NCBI RefSeq assembly: GCF_900099815.1
Contig: NZ_FNCW01000003.1
Coordinates: 1-64,000 of the forward strand
Source: Psychroflexus sediminis
GTDB lineage: Bacteria > Bacteroidota > Bacteroidia > Flavobacteriales > Flavobacteriaceae
Direction of reading: 5' to 3'
Length of the DNA stretch: 64,000 nucleotides
Part shown: positions 24,271 to 33,498 of the stretch, in pieces
How positions within the stretch are numbered: the first letter of the stretch is position 1
How the letters are laid out: the number at the start of each line of letters is the position of its first letter
The notes under the pieces: model-generated
Seen by the model: the letters and a program-made list of their open reading frames with translations, nothing else
What the model was told of the DNA's origin: nothing
Database searches by the model: none
Made by a program: the position numbers and the translations under genes

Positions 24271-25671
24271 ATGCCATCCAACAAGACCACTTCTGTATTT
24301 ACACTTTTGGATATCGGCAGGAGTTTACAAAGGATGATTTCCACGCATTACAACAAGCCGTACTGGATCAAAACTGAAATAGCAAAACTCAATGCGTATA
24401 CCAAAAGCGGTCATTGTTATCCCGACCTTGTTGAAAAGCAAAACGGTCAGGTCTTAGCCCAAATGCGAGCTACCATTTGGTCGGACACCTTTAAAACGAT
24501 TTCAAGACAATTTGAAGAGACCACCAAAAAACCTATTTCTGAAGGCATGACAGTCCTGTTACTGGCCAAAGTCAATTACCATCCCAGCTACGGATTTTCT
24601 TTAAATATCCTAGACATCGATGCCGGCTTTACGCTTGGTGAGATGGCCAAAGAAAAATTGGAAAGCCTGAAACGCCTGAAGGCAGAGGGCATTTTCAATT
24701 TGAATAGAGCTCTTAATTTTCCTAAGATTCCTCAGCGCATTGCCGTTATTTCCGTCAACACCAGCAAAGGCTACCAGGATTTTATGAATATCATTTCCAA
24801 AAGTCATTCTCGATTCAATTTCAAGATAGAGTTATTTCCTGCTTTGCTGCAGGGCGATAAAGCCATAACGTCCATAGCAGAAGCTTTGGAAAATATTAAA
24901 AACAGGAAACAGGAATTCGACCTTGTTAGCATCATAAGAGGGGGAGGAGGAGACGTTGGTCTGAGTTGTTACGATAGCTTTGCACTCGCTTCCAAGGTGG
25001 CACGGTTTCCCTTGCCTGTTATTTCAGGAATTGGACATTCTACCAACGAAACTTTAGTAGAAATGGTCACTTTTGCCAATAAAATCACGCCAACCGATGT
25101 GGCTTACTTCTTTATCAGTATTTTTCAGGAACGGTGGGAAGAACTTCAAAATTTGCATTCAAAATTCACAGGTTCCGTAAAATTTAAATTAAAAGAAGAG
25201 CAGCAAAACCTGAAACTTAGTCATCATGATTTCAAAACCCAGGTCAATGTTCTGCTTCAAAATCACAATTATCAGCTGAAAGAACAGCGGCAACGTATAA
25301 AGTCCACCATGCCCTCTTTAATAAGAACTAGATTTGACAATTTAAAAAACTCCGGTTACCGTCTGGGATGGTTAACGCAACAGCAATTTCAAAACCAGAA
25401 GAAAGATTTGTTTCAGTTATCCAAAACCTTGCAAAAAGAAAGCAAAAGCAAAATTGAAAATCAACAACAACAGCTCACGTATTTATCATCCACTCTCAGT
25501 CTGTTATCGCCAGAGCGTTTACTCAGTCGCGGCTATACATTGAATTTGGTCAACGATAAAATTATAAAATCTTCGACAGAACTTAAGCCTGGAGATCGCC
25601 TCAAGACGATGTTTAGCGACGGATATGCTGAAAGTGACGTTATCAAAATTGAACCCCATGAAAAAAACTGA
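24271..25671 (+). CDS. xseA: exodeoxyribonuclease VII large subunit
   Basis: 466 residues. Together with XseB it forms the ExoVII complex that degrades single-stranded DNA. The N-terminal OB fold (about 25-110) contains WIKTEIAKLNAYTKSGHCYPDL in short conserved pieces. The catalytic region has PQRIAVISVNTSKGYQDF, IIRGGGGDVGLSCYDS and PVISGIGHSTNETLVEMV. A long helical coiled-coil segment (about 285-415) follows, then the C-terminal RLLSRGYTL and KPGDRL motifs. xseB overlaps the last 14 nt. Confidence 0.95.
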   Translation: MPSNKTTSVFTLLDIGRSLQRMISTHYNKPYWIKTEIAKLNAYTKSGHCYPDLVEKQNGQVLAQMRATIWSDTFKTISRQFEETTKKPISEGMTVLLLAKVNYHPSYGFSLNILDIDAGFTLGEMAKEKLESLKRLKAEGIFNLNRALNFPKIPQRIAVISVNTSKGYQDFMNIISKSHSRFNFKIELFPALLQGDKAITSIAEALENIKNRKQEFDLVSIIRGGGGDVGLSCYDSFALASKVARFPLPVISGIGHSTNETLVEMVTFANKITPTDVAYFFISIFQERWEELQNLHSKFTGSVKFKLKEEQQNLKLSHHDFKTQVNVLLQNHNYQLKEQRQRIKSTMPSLIRTRFDNLKNSGYRLGWLTQQQFQNQKKDLFQLSKTLQKESKSKIENQQQQLTYLSSTLSLLSPERLLSRGYTLNLVNDKIIKSSTELKPGDRLKTMFSDGYAESDVIKIEPHEKN

Positions 25672-25876
25672 AAGCTACGAAAGTGCCCTGCAAGAGCTCA
25701 AAACCATCGTGTCTGACATAGAAAACGATTCGGTTTCTGTAGATGAACTCACCAAAAAGGTGAAGCGTGCTTCAGAACTCATCAAATATTGTAAAACCAT
25801 ACTCACCAAAACCGAAGTTGAGGTCAACTCCGCTTTAGATGATATGGTAGACCTAACCGAAGACAAGGAATCTTAA
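25658..25876 (+). CDS. xseB: exodeoxyribonuclease VII small subunit
   Basis: 72 residues from ATG 25658 (MKKTESYESALQEL), starting inside the xseA end. A frame start at 25625 is rejected because the conserved part begins at 25658. Two-helix protein with the XseB pattern YESALQELKTIVSDIEND followed by LTKKVKRASELIKYCKTIL. Multiple copies bind each XseA subunit. The stop overlaps the convergent kdsA stop by 4 nt. Confidence 0.92.
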   Translation: MKKTESYESALQELKTIVSDIENDSVSVDELTKKVKRASELIKYCKTILTKTEVEVNSALDDMVDLTEDKES

Positions 25877-26691
25877 AACTGGTTGATGGTTTTTCTGATG
25901 CTCACTAAGCGGGTTAAAAGCCCCTCCAGCAATTCCAGATCCAGCATATTAGCGGCATCGCTTTTAGCCTCTCTCGGATTGAAGTGAGTTTCTATAAACA
26001 ATCCATCTACATTATTTACAATGCCGGCTCTGGCAATAGTTTCTATCATTTCTGGTCGACCACCTGTTACACCAGAAGACTGGTTGGGTTGTTGTAAAGA
26101 ATGCGTTACATCGAGCACAGTAGACGCAAAACGTCTCATCGTAGGAATACCTCTGAAATCCACAACCAAATCCTGGTATCCAAACATGGTTCCACGGTCT
26201 GTGATCATCACCTTGTCATTGCCGGAATCTTTTATCTTTTGAGCGGCATGCTGCATGCTCTCCGGACTCATAAACTGTCCTTTTTTAAGATTGACCACCT
26301 TTCCTGTTTCAGCCGCAGCCACGAGTAAATCGGTTTGTCTTACAAGGAACGCCGGGATTTGAAGCACATCCACATACGCAGCAGCCAAAGCAGCATCGCT
26401 TTCCTGATGAATATCTGTAACCGTTGGCAGGTCGAAAGTATCACTCACTTTCTTAAGTATTTTCAATGCTTTTTCATCACCTATTCCTGTAAAACTATCA
26501 ATTCTACTTCGGTTAGCTTTTTTGAAGGAGCCTTTAAACACGAAAGGAATTTCGAGCTTATCTGTGATTTTTACAATGCGCTCTGCAATCTTTAAAGCCA
26601 TCTCTTCACCTTCAATGGCACAGGGACCAGCCAGGAGAAAGAAATTGGTAGAATCTGTATGTTTAAGTTTTGGAATACGTTTTAAATCCAT
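25873..26691 (-). CDS. kdsA: 3-deoxy-8-phosphooctulonate synthase
   Basis: A 272-residue TIM barrel condensing phosphoenolpyruvate with arabinose 5-phosphate to KDO 8-phosphate for lipopolysaccharide inner core. Features: LLAGPCAIEGEE (18-29), FKGSFKKANRSRIDSFTG in parts, DIHQESDA, VDVLQIPAFLVRQTDLL, KKGQFMSPESM, TDRGTMFGY and DVTHSLQQPN. These separate it from the related DAHP synthase at 43717. kdsC, which removes the phosphate, is at 34990. Confidence 0.96.
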   Translation of the reverse strand: MDLKRIPKLKHTDSTNFFLLAGPCAIEGEEMALKIAERIVKITDKLEIPFVFKGSFKKANRSRIDSFTGIGDEKALKILKKVSDTFDLPTVTDIHQESDAALAAAYVDVLQIPAFLVRQTDLLVAAAETGKVVNLKKGQFMSPESMQHAAQKIKDSGNDKVMITDRGTMFGYQDLVVDFRGIPTMRRFASTVLDVTHSLQQPNQSSGVTGGRPEMIETIARAGIVNNVDGLFIETHFNPREAKSDAANMLDLELLEGLLTRLVSIRKTINQF

Positions 26692-26705
26692 TTCGAAATT
26701 TTTTT

Positions 26706-26713
26706 CAAAGATA
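26706..26713 (-). promoter_or_regulatory. -7 box TATCTTTG for kdsA
   Basis: Minus-strand exact TAnnTTTG match 14 nt before the kdsA start at 26691. Confidence 0.5.
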
Positions 26714-26824
26714 AGGATTTCAAAGAGCTTATTCTAGACGTATTTTTTAAGATAAGAGAATTTTCAAATGCTAATTTCCTTACCTTTAAGTTTTAAACAA
26801 AAAAAAATTAAAATCGATATCAAT

Positions 26825-27667
26825 ATGAAAACAATTTTAACTGCACTGGCTTTAGCAACCACAGTTTTTACTTATGCACAGGTACAAACTCCGCAGCCTA
26901 GCCCTAATTCCACACTAACACAAGTCGTAGGACTTTCTGAAACAAGTGTGGCTTACTCAAGACCCTCTGCAAACGGAAGAACTATTTTTGGAGATTTAGT
27001 TCCTTATGATAAACTCTGGAGAACAGGAGCCAATGAAAACACTATCATCACCTTTTCTGATGATGTGGAAGTAGGCGGACAACTGCTTTCAGCTGGTAGT
27101 TATGCGATTTACACTATTCCCAATAAAGAAAGCTGGGATGTTTTTTTCTATGAAGAAACACAGAACTGGGGTTTACCAAAACTTTGGAATGAAGAGGATG
27201 TCGCTGCCATGGCGAATGTTCCCGTAAAGGAATTAAATCACTATGTGGAAACTTTCACGATTGGCTTTGATAATATCAACTTAGATAAAGCTCATCTAAA
27301 AATGGCGTGGGCAAACGCAATGGTAGAAGTACCTATTGAATTTCCAACCGATGTTTTGGTCATGGAAAATATTAATACTGTGATGACTGGACCTACGGCC
27401 ACAGATTATTACAGTTCTGCAGTCTACTACCTGAGTGCGGGTAAAGACCTTGATAAAGCTGAAGAGTGGATGGAAAAAGCAATGGCAATGTCTGAAAATA
27501 AGCCTTATTGGATGTTAAGACAGCAATCTTTGATTTATGCTGCCAATGGTAAAAAAGACAAAGCTATTGAGACTGCCGAAGCCTCTTTAGCAGCAGCAAA
27601 AAAAGCAGGAAATGCAGATTACGTCAAAATGAATGAAGATTCCCTAAAGGAATGGAAGTCTATGTAG
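26825..27667 (+). CDS. DUF2911 domain secreted protein
   Basis: 280 residues from ATG 26825; the longer frame from 26768 lacks a signal-peptide start. Signal peptide 1-19 (TTVFTYAQ). The DUF2911 domain spans about 20-185: PSPNSTLTQVVGLSETSVAYSRPS and GRTIFGDLVPYDKLWRTGANE in pieces, then AGSYAIYTIPNKESWDVFF. The C-terminal 90 residues form TPR-like helices (YYSSAVYYLSAGKDLDKAEEW; GKKDKAIETAEASL). DUF2911 proteins are exported and of unknown function. A near-consensus -7 box (TACCTTTA) lies upstream. Confidence 0.9.
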   Translation: MKTILTALALATTVFTYAQVQTPQPSPNSTLTQVVGLSETSVAYSRPSANGRTIFGDLVPYDKLWRTGANENTIITFSDDVEVGGQLLSAGSYAIYTIPNKESWDVFFYEETQNWGLPKLWNEEDVAAMANVPVKELNHYVETFTIGFDNINLDKAHLKMAWANAMVEVPIEFPTDVLVMENINTVMTGPTATDYYSSAVYYLSAGKDLDKAEEWMEKAMAMSENKPYWMLRQQSLIYAANGKKDKAIETAEASLAAAKKAGNADYVKMNEDSLKEWKSM

Positions 27668-27679
27668 CTTGAAGAACAT

Positions 27680-29389
27680 TTACTTTTCTAAACCGGCTCC
27701 CTCTGCGGAGTCGGTTTTTTTTGTGAAAAATTGTATCAGAATCGCTATGCCGATCACGAGAGCACAACCAAATAAATTGAGCCACAAGTAAGGCATCCAG
27801 TCTTCAGAATAGCCGATAATAACTATAATTTGCGTGAGAATAGCTGCTATAAACACCGCCCGACTTTTTACAAAAGTTATAAAAAAGGCAAGTAGGAAAA
27901 TGCCTAATACATTACCATAAAATATAGAGCCAATGATGTTGACCAGCTGAATCAGGTTATCAAATAAGTTGGCTGTACAGGCAAATATAATTGCAAATAT
28001 TCCCCAGCCTAAAGTGAATAACTTTGTAGAATTGACATAATGTTTTTCACTTACAGATCCTTTTTTGTTCCTTTTATAAAGATCTATGGTGGTGGTGGAA
28101 GCCAGGGCATTGAGTTCTGAAGCCGTAGACGACATGGCTGCGGATAGAATGACGGCTAGTAATAATCCCACTAAACCTTTGGGTAAATTGTTGAGGATGA
28201 AATGAATAAAAACATAGTCTTTATCATTGGTTTCGATCTTTTCATCCACCATGGCAATAATACCTTTAGCCTCTTCTCTTAACTCGAATTCTGTGGAATT
28301 GAGCTGAGCCAGTTTTTGTTTTAAGACCTCAGGCTCATTTGAATCTGAAACTTCCTCCGCAAATTGATTGGCCAACACCTGTTTCTTATCCTGGATAGTT
28401 TTGAGCCGATCTTCCAAAACTTTAAACTCAGAACTGTAAGGAGATTCTAATACCGCCTCTTTAGCTGCAGGATTAAAATTGATAGGAGAGTAGTTGAATT
28501 GATAAAACACAAACACCATAACACCTATGAGCAAAATAAAAAACTGTAAAGGCACCTTTAGAATGGCATTGAAAATCAAGCCCATCTGACTCTCTTTTAA
28601 GCTTTTACCTGACAGATAGCGTTGTACCTGACTTTGATCTGTTCCGAAATAAGACAATGCCAAAAAACTACCGCCTATAATTCCACTCCAAAAGGTGTAG
28701 CGGTTATCAAAGCTGAATGAGAAATCTAAAACATTCAGTTTGTCATTGGCTCCCGCTATTTTCATGGCTTTATTGAAAGTGATATCGTCAGGCAGGAAGG
28801 AAAAAATCAAAACAAAAGTGGTGATTAAGCCCAAAAATATTACAGCCATTTGCTGTTTCTGAGTTACGTTCACCGCTTTTGTACCTCCCGTGACGGTATA
28901 GATAATAACTAAAATCCCGATAAGGATATTGAGATAAAATAAATTCCAGCCAAGAACTGCAGAAAGGATAATGGATGGGGCATAAATGGTAATACCTGCT
29001 GCCAAACTTCTCTGAATTAAAAACAAACCGGCAGTCAGGCTTCTGGTCTTTAAATCAAAGCGGGATTCCAGATACTCGTAAGCAGTATAAACCTTTAGTC
29101 TGTGATATATAGGTAAAAAAACCAGGCAGATAATGATGATGGCGATTGGTAATCCAAAATAAAACTGAACGAATCCCATCCCATCGTGAAAGGCCTGACC
29201 AGGTGTAGATAAAAAGGTTATGGCGCTTGCCTGGGTAGCCATGACGGACAGACCAACGGTCCACCAGCGCGATTGGTTTCCTCCTTTTATATAGTCGTTG
29301 ACATTGGCATTTTTTCTTGACTTTAAGGTGCCGTAGATAACGATAAAGGCAAGTGTGGCAAAAAGAATGATAAAGTCTATCGTCTCCAT
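27680..29389 (-). CDS. sodium:solute symporter (SSS family)
   Basis: 569 residues with 13-14 hydrophobic helices. SSS features: the N-terminal helix and NDYIKGGNQSRWWTVGLSVMATQASAIT in parts, FLSTPGQAFHDG, the AYEYLESRFDLKTR loop, and TVTGGTKAVNVTQKQQ. A long charged extramembrane insert (about 300-375) interrupts the middle, followed by LLAVILSAAMSSTASELNALAST. Substrate cannot be assigned; the operon suggests a sugar-related or deacetylated product from the PIG-L enzyme upstream. It starts 9 nt after a 37-residue membrane protein gene. Confidence 0.92.
   Translation of the reverse strand: METIDFIILFATLAFIVIYGTLKSRKNANVNDYIKGGNQSRWWTVGLSVMATQASAITFLSTPGQAFHDGMGFVQFYFGLPIAIIIICLVFLPIYHRLKVYTAYEYLESRFDLKTRSLTAGLFLIQRSLAAGITIYAPSIILSAVLGWNLFYLNILIGILVIIYTVTGGTKAVNVTQKQQMAVIFLGLITTFVLIFSFLPDDITFNKAMKIAGANDKLNVLDFSFSFDNRYTFWSGIIGGSFLALSYFGTDQSQVQRYLSGKSLKESQMGLIFNAILKVPLQFFILLIGVMVFVFYQFNYSPINFNPAAKEAVLESPYSSEFKVLEDRLKTIQDKKQVLANQFAEEVSDSNEPEVLKQKLAQLNSTEFELREEAKGIIAMVDEKIETNDKDYVFIHFILNNLPKGLVGLLLAVILSAAMSSTASELNALASTTTIDLYKRNKKGSVSEKHYVNSTKLFTLGWGIFAIIFACTANLFDNLIQLVNIIGSIFYGNVLGIFLLAFFITFVKSRAVFIAAILTQIIVIIGYSEDWMPYLWLNLFGCALVIGIAILIQFFTKKTDSAEGAGLEK
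27691..27722 (+). terminator. intrinsic terminator of the DUF2911 gene, inside the symporter 3' end
   Basis: AACCGGCTCC (27691-27700) pairs with GGAGTCGGTT (27707-27716) with one G-U, 6-nt loop, then a run of T. It lies within the last codons of the symporter gene on the opposite strand. Confidence 0.88.
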
Positions 29390-29398
29390 GAATTCGCT

Positions 29399-29512
29399 TT
29401 AGTTTTGGAACCAATTCATGAATATATAAAAGCCTAAAATATAAATCGCATTACAAATGAGTATCCAGGTGTAAGCAGATTTCCAGACGTATTTTTCAGG
29501 CTTTTCGGACAT
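29399..29512 (-). CDS. 37-residue single-pass membrane protein
   Basis: A short ORF between the PIG-L gene (1 nt after its stop) and the symporter gene (9 nt before its start), all on the minus strand. The sequence starts MSEKPEKYVWKSAYTW and continues with a hydrophobic helix (ILICNAIYILGFYIFM) and a short NWFQN tail, so about 15 polar residues precede one membrane span. The tight, in-step spacing argues that it is translated. It resembles, in position and topology only, the small companion subunits found with some sodium-coupled transporters. No family is recognised. Confidence 0.65.
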   Translation of the reverse strand: MSEKPEKYVWKSAYTWILICNAIYILGFYIFMNWFQN

Positions 29513-29513
29513 A

Positions 29514-31994
29514 TTATTCTATGGAAATTAAGTTGGAAATCAGTTTATAGGCTCCGGGAACTCCCGCTGGTAATTCTCTGAAAAAGCTTAAGCCAGTATA
29601 AATATAATGTCCTTTTCCATATTTACCCACCAAAATGCTGCCCAGTTTCGGAGTTTCATTTTTATCATGCATGGATAAAACAGGAGTCAGTTCCTGAGAC
29701 CACAGGTCAGGAAAATAAAGCCCACGCTCCTGAACCCAGCCTTCAAAATCTTCTTTCACAATGGTATTCGGATAATTAAGTACCTGATGTTCAGGAGCGA
29801 TGAAAGCCACTTCTGCTTTTTCTTCTGTGACCCGGTCACGAGAAATACGCATGTCAAAAGGCGCAATGTTTTTGGTTTTCAGACCGCGATTGGTATTGTA
29901 CTGGACGATCATAGTCCCTCCATGTTCTACAAACTGAAACAGTATATCCTGCTTGTAAGCTAAAACCTCATGAATGTTGTAAGCCCGAATTCCCATGATG
30001 ACCACGTCAAATCCTTCTAAACGTTCTTTCGTAATCGCCTCCGCAGAAAATTCCTCGACATAAAACCCAAGATCTCTTAAATTGCTGGGGACACTTGAAC
30101 CCGCACCACTAATATAAGCGACCTTTTTATCGCTAATCTGGATATTGAGGTTCACCAGTTTTGCAGAAGATTTCTCTACCAGATTATGTACGCCAATATG
30201 ATCATAATCGATGGTTGACACTTTTTGGTCCAGTGTTTTATCCGCTAATTCCAATTCTGGAGTCACTTTTACCGCTTCAAAAGAAGTGGGGGTGACTTCA
30301 AAAACGTAGGTTTGGTTTTCTCCTGTATTATCCAGATTGACTTCATGAAATTCTGGCGAGACCTCCCAGGCTTCAGGTATAGTTAATTTTAGTTTTCCGG
30401 ACAAGTCATTTGTCAGGGCTCTGACATTGACTTCAATCGATTTTTGATTGGAGTTTTTAAACATATAAACCGACTCCTCCAGACTTAGAGAAGCCTCGGG
30501 CAATAGTTCAAAGTCCTGATAAACCTCTCCTTTAACAGGGTCGTTATACTTAAAAATAAGAGGTTTTGTGATGTGGAATGTAGTCCCTTCTATATTAAAT
30601 TCAAAAGTAAACAGCAAGGGTTTAGGGCTTTCCGGGCGTCCAATTAATTTTTGGTCATTTACCTTATACGTTCCCAATTCCGGTTCTTCTTTTAGCCAGT
30701 AAGGCGTCGTGAACTTTTCTTGTGGGTCTAATACAAAGGCACTTGAAAATTTATAATCTATATTGTTTTCCAGTACAGTCGAATTAATAGCAAAGGCTTG
30801 TCCGGAATGAGCAATTGACTTTAGCTGAATTTGTTCGGGACTTCTGTTAATGATTTCAAATTCAATATTAATCGTATCTCCCGGGTTTACGTAAGGAAGT
30901 TCACTCCTCGCTTCTATAAAAAGACCCAGGGAAGCAGAGATGACAGATTTGATTTGGGCACTCTTTTGAGTTTTCCAAAATTCATCTTCTATGCCGTCGA
31001 TTAATTTTTTAGCCTTCAGCAATTTTGGAACGGATTTCCACGGCTGCTTAAAATCAAACTCATGTTCTACCTGATTCAGAATTTCACCAATGGCCTTTCC
31101 TTCAGGAATTCGATTCCAGGAGGTATCTATTCCTGCAAAAGGATTATTCCCCTCGAGTTTATCGCCTTGGATAAGCTCGATATATTCTACTTTATCTCCG
31201 CGAGAACCCGTGTTGCCAAAGCCCTGAGATTTGTGCTGACTTCTGCTCAGCGCAGAAATTTCGTTATTGGATAAGCCTTCCAGAGGATAGTAGGTGTTGA
31301 TGTCCAATTCGATCAAATTGGTTTTGTCTGCCTTTTCAAACGCCTCCTCACTTCCATAAAACCACCAGGACGTATTGAAGAAAGCGCGTTTTGGAGCCCA
31401 GGCTTCTACGAATTCCAATTGGGAGGTAAATTTATCGTCTTGGCCAGCTATCTCAAAAGCCTCTGTACTCAGGATGGCCGAAGAGGTATGATGTCCATGC
31501 GTGCTGCCTGAAGTTCTATGGTCAAACCTATTGATGATAATATCAGGTCTGTGCTTTCGAATGGCCCAAACTACATCGGCAAGAATTTTTTCCTTATCCC
31601 ATACCTCTAATGTTTCTTCGGGCGTTTTAGAATATCCAAAATCGATAGCTCTGGTAAACCATTGTTGTCCGTCATCAATTTTTCTGGCGTTAAGCAACTC
31701 CTGGGTCCTGATAATTCCCAGTTTTTTGCCAAGCTCAGGTCCTATCAAATTTTGCCCGCCATCTCCACGGGTAAGCGAAAGATAAGTGGTTTTGGCATGT
31801 GTATTTTTGGAAAAATAGGTGATCAGGCTTGTGTTTTCATCATCGGGATGAGCAGCGATATAAAGTACATTGCCAAGAAAATTGAGGTCTTTGAGTTGTT
31901 GATAGATTTCAGAAGAAGATGGTTTTTTAGGTTCCTGAGATGAACTGATAGTGCTTATCAATAAGAAAAGACTACAAAAAATACTTCTAATCAT
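29514..31994 (-). CDS. secreted PIG-L family deacetylase, multidomain
   Basis: 826 residues from ATG 31994; a TTG two codons earlier is discounted. Signal peptide 1-20. The PIG-L/LmbE domain (about 35-280) has the metal and catalytic motif AAHPDDE (47-53) and the second metal site GSTHGHHTSS. Family members remove acetyl from N-acetylglucosamine-type groups in a zinc-dependent reaction. A beta-rich middle region (about 340-610) follows, and the C-terminal 200 residues look like a GATase1/ThuA-like Rossmann domain (VAYISGAGSSVPSNL, FDVVIMGIRAYNIHE, GGTMIVQYNTN). The product is periplasmic or surface, and the sodium symporter downstream may import what it releases. Confidence 0.9.
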   Translation of the reverse strand: MIRSIFCSLFLLISTISSSQEPKKPSSSEIYQQLKDLNFLGNVLYIAAHPDDENTSLITYFSKNTHAKTTYLSLTRGDGGQNLIGPELGKKLGIIRTQELLNARKIDDGQQWFTRAIDFGYSKTPEETLEVWDKEKILADVVWAIRKHRPDIIINRFDHRTSGSTHGHHTSSAILSTEAFEIAGQDDKFTSQLEFVEAWAPKRAFFNTSWWFYGSEEAFEKADKTNLIELDINTYYPLEGLSNNEISALSRSQHKSQGFGNTGSRGDKVEYIELIQGDKLEGNNPFAGIDTSWNRIPEGKAIGEILNQVEHEFDFKQPWKSVPKLLKAKKLIDGIEDEFWKTQKSAQIKSVISASLGLFIEARSELPYVNPGDTINIEFEIINRSPEQIQLKSIAHSGQAFAINSTVLENNIDYKFSSAFVLDPQEKFTTPYWLKEEPELGTYKVNDQKLIGRPESPKPLLFTFEFNIEGTTFHITKPLIFKYNDPVKGEVYQDFELLPEASLSLEESVYMFKNSNQKSIEVNVRALTNDLSGKLKLTIPEAWEVSPEFHEVNLDNTGENQTYVFEVTPTSFEAVKVTPELELADKTLDQKVSTIDYDHIGVHNLVEKSSAKLVNLNIQISDKKVAYISGAGSSVPSNLRDLGFYVEEFSAEAITKERLEGFDVVIMGIRAYNIHEVLAYKQDILFQFVEHGGTMIVQYNTNRGLKTKNIAPFDMRISRDRVTEEKAEVAFIAPEHQVLNYPNTIVKEDFEGWVQERGLYFPDLWSQELTPVLSMHDKNETPKLGSILVGKYGKGHYIYTGLSFFRELPAGVPGAYKLISNLISIE

Positions 31995-32010
31995 ATTCAA
32001 AATTTTTAAT

Positions 32011-32018
32011 CAAATATA
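32011..32018 (-). promoter_or_regulatory. -7 box TATATTTG for the PIG-L operon
   Basis: Minus-strand exact TAnnTTTG match 16 nt before the PIG-L start at 31994. It confirms a separate transcript from the mscS operon upstream. Confidence 0.55.
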
Positions 32019-32056
32019 CAAGCCCCAGGGTTTTAAGGAGGTTTATTTTAATGCTT

Positions 32057-32602
32057 TTAACGGTCGGCATTTTCGGTTCGCTCCACTATAGCGTCTTTTT
32101 TGAGCAAACTAACCGATTTTTGTAAAAAAAGATTGTTGGGATAGGTAACCAATTCCCCTTCATCTGTTCTTAGGTGTAGCTGAAAGGCTTTGATGTCTTC
32201 AATAATAGCCGCTAAAGGAAAATCTTTGTCGTGAATTTGTATTTTATCCCCAATCTTATAGGGAAAATAGAAAAACATGATTATTCCTGAAGTGATGTTG
32301 CTGAGTATGGACCAAATAGCGAAAAGACCAATCCCAATAACAGCGAAAATTGAAGAAAAAATGACGGTTAACTCTCTAACTTCCACACCCCAGATGAGGA
32401 GCAGAGAAAAGATGGCGATAAATGACACCAGGACATTGATGTATTTATAGATAAGCCTTGTTCTGGCAAAGTTGAGTTCGTCTCTCTTGGCGGTTCGCTT
32501 TGCGGATTGTTTGAGTCCAAGCCTAAGAAACAAAAGTCCCAAGACTACAATGCCTGTCCAAATGATTTGGTACTCGTACTTAAAGAAAATATCTTCAATC
32601 AT
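32057..32602 (-). CDS. small-conductance mechanosensitive channel family protein
   Basis: 181 residues, a short MscS homologue. Three hydrophobic helices (about 12-30, 52-72, 76-105), the last being the pore-lining helix with AVIGIGLFAIWSILSNITSGI, then the MscS beta domain with FPYKIGDKIQIHD, AAIIEDIKAFQLHLRTDEGE and VTYPNNLFLQKSV. The C-terminal alpha/beta vestibule is truncated compared with E. coli MscS (286 residues). It should open under membrane tension. Last gene of the six-gene minus-strand operon starting at 36232. Confidence 0.9.
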   Translation of the reverse strand: MIEDIFFKYEYQIIWTGIVVLGLLFLRLGLKQSAKRTAKRDELNFARTRLIYKYINVLVSFIAIFSLLLIWGVEVRELTVIFSSIFAVIGIGLFAIWSILSNITSGIIMFFYFPYKIGDKIQIHDKDFPLAAIIEDIKAFQLHLRTDEGELVTYPNNLFLQKSVSLLKKDAIVERTENADR

Positions 32603-32605
32603 ATC

Positions 32606-33493
32606 TTATAAACCTAAACTGTCTCGCAAATGTAAATATTTGCTCGAGTTTTGTTGCCAATATTTAGTTATAAGAGTTTTGATTTTTGTTGCTGAAGACA
32701 CGAGGGTATCTTTGGAATTATATTTAATTTCTTCCCACTTTTCGATAGAATAGGGGAAGGTTTTTTCCTGATAGATGTTCACAATTCTCCCCAGATCCGA
32801 ATAAGTAATCCTGGTATGCAGATAGTTGCCTTCAGTTTGTTTCAGCTCTGCTTCATAAGGTTTAAAAGCTTTATGATTGAGCTGAAGGAAGGAAAAATCG
32901 GGCAGAACTTGTTGTGCTCCCAGTTCCAGTTTTTTAGGATTTATCCTTAGTTGAATCCATATTTCGTTTTCTGACAGTGTGGGCTCAAGCACAAGAGTTG
33001 AATCTGCTTCGCCCTCAAAATAAGAGTGTTTTTCTATTTCAAATTGTCTTCGGTGATTGAGTTGCGCATAAGATTGTCCGCACCATTCCTGAATGCTGGA
33101 ACTCAGTTTTAAAAGAGGTGCTTCATAAACAACAGGCACAAATGTACTTTGCATGATGCTGTAAGGATAAATTCCTGTGTTGAATTTCTTTAAAGAATTC
33201 AATTTCATAACAGTGATGGTGTTCTCGGATTGAGAATTTGCTTTCACCTGTGTGTCCTGCAGAAAATCTTCAGTTACAAAAATCATCATGGCTTTGCCCT
33301 CCCGTTTTTCGCCGTAGCGGTAAAACTGCAAGTCATAACTCGTTAACTCAGCTTTACCATCAAACCAGTAGGATTTAAATTCTGAAGTTAAATCTCTTTT
33401 ATCCTGAGTTTCTTTTATTGATTCTAGTTCGGATTCTACTATGGTTTCACAGCTTGTGAGTATAGCAATACATAAAATAAATACATATTTCAT
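32606..33493 (-). CDS. conserved lipoprotein of unknown function
   Basis: 295 residues. Signal peptide with lipobox LTSC, Cys15 lipidated. The mature part begins with a helix (ESELESIKETQDKRDL), then SYWFDGKAELTSYDLQFYRYGEKREGKA in parts, typical of a family found next to maf in flavobacteria. IQEWCGQSYAQLNHR (about 135-150) is a notable conserved-looking segment. Beta-rich overall. Function unknown. It starts 5 nt after maf and ends 3 nt before mscS, so all three are co-transcribed. Confidence 0.75.
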   Translation of the reverse strand: MKYVFILCIAILTSCETIVESELESIKETQDKRDLTSEFKSYWFDGKAELTSYDLQFYRYGEKREGKAMMIFVTEDFLQDTQVKANSQSENTITVMKLNSLKKFNTGIYPYSIMQSTFVPVVYEAPLLKLSSSIQEWCGQSYAQLNHRRQFEIEKHSYFEGEADSTLVLEPTLSENEIWIQLRINPKKLELGAQQVLPDFSFLQLNHKAFKPYEAELKQTEGNYLHTRITYSDLGRIVNIYQEKTFPYSIEKWEEIKYNSKDTLVSSATKIKTLITKYWQQNSSKYLHLRDSLGL

Positions 33494-33498
33494 AAGAC

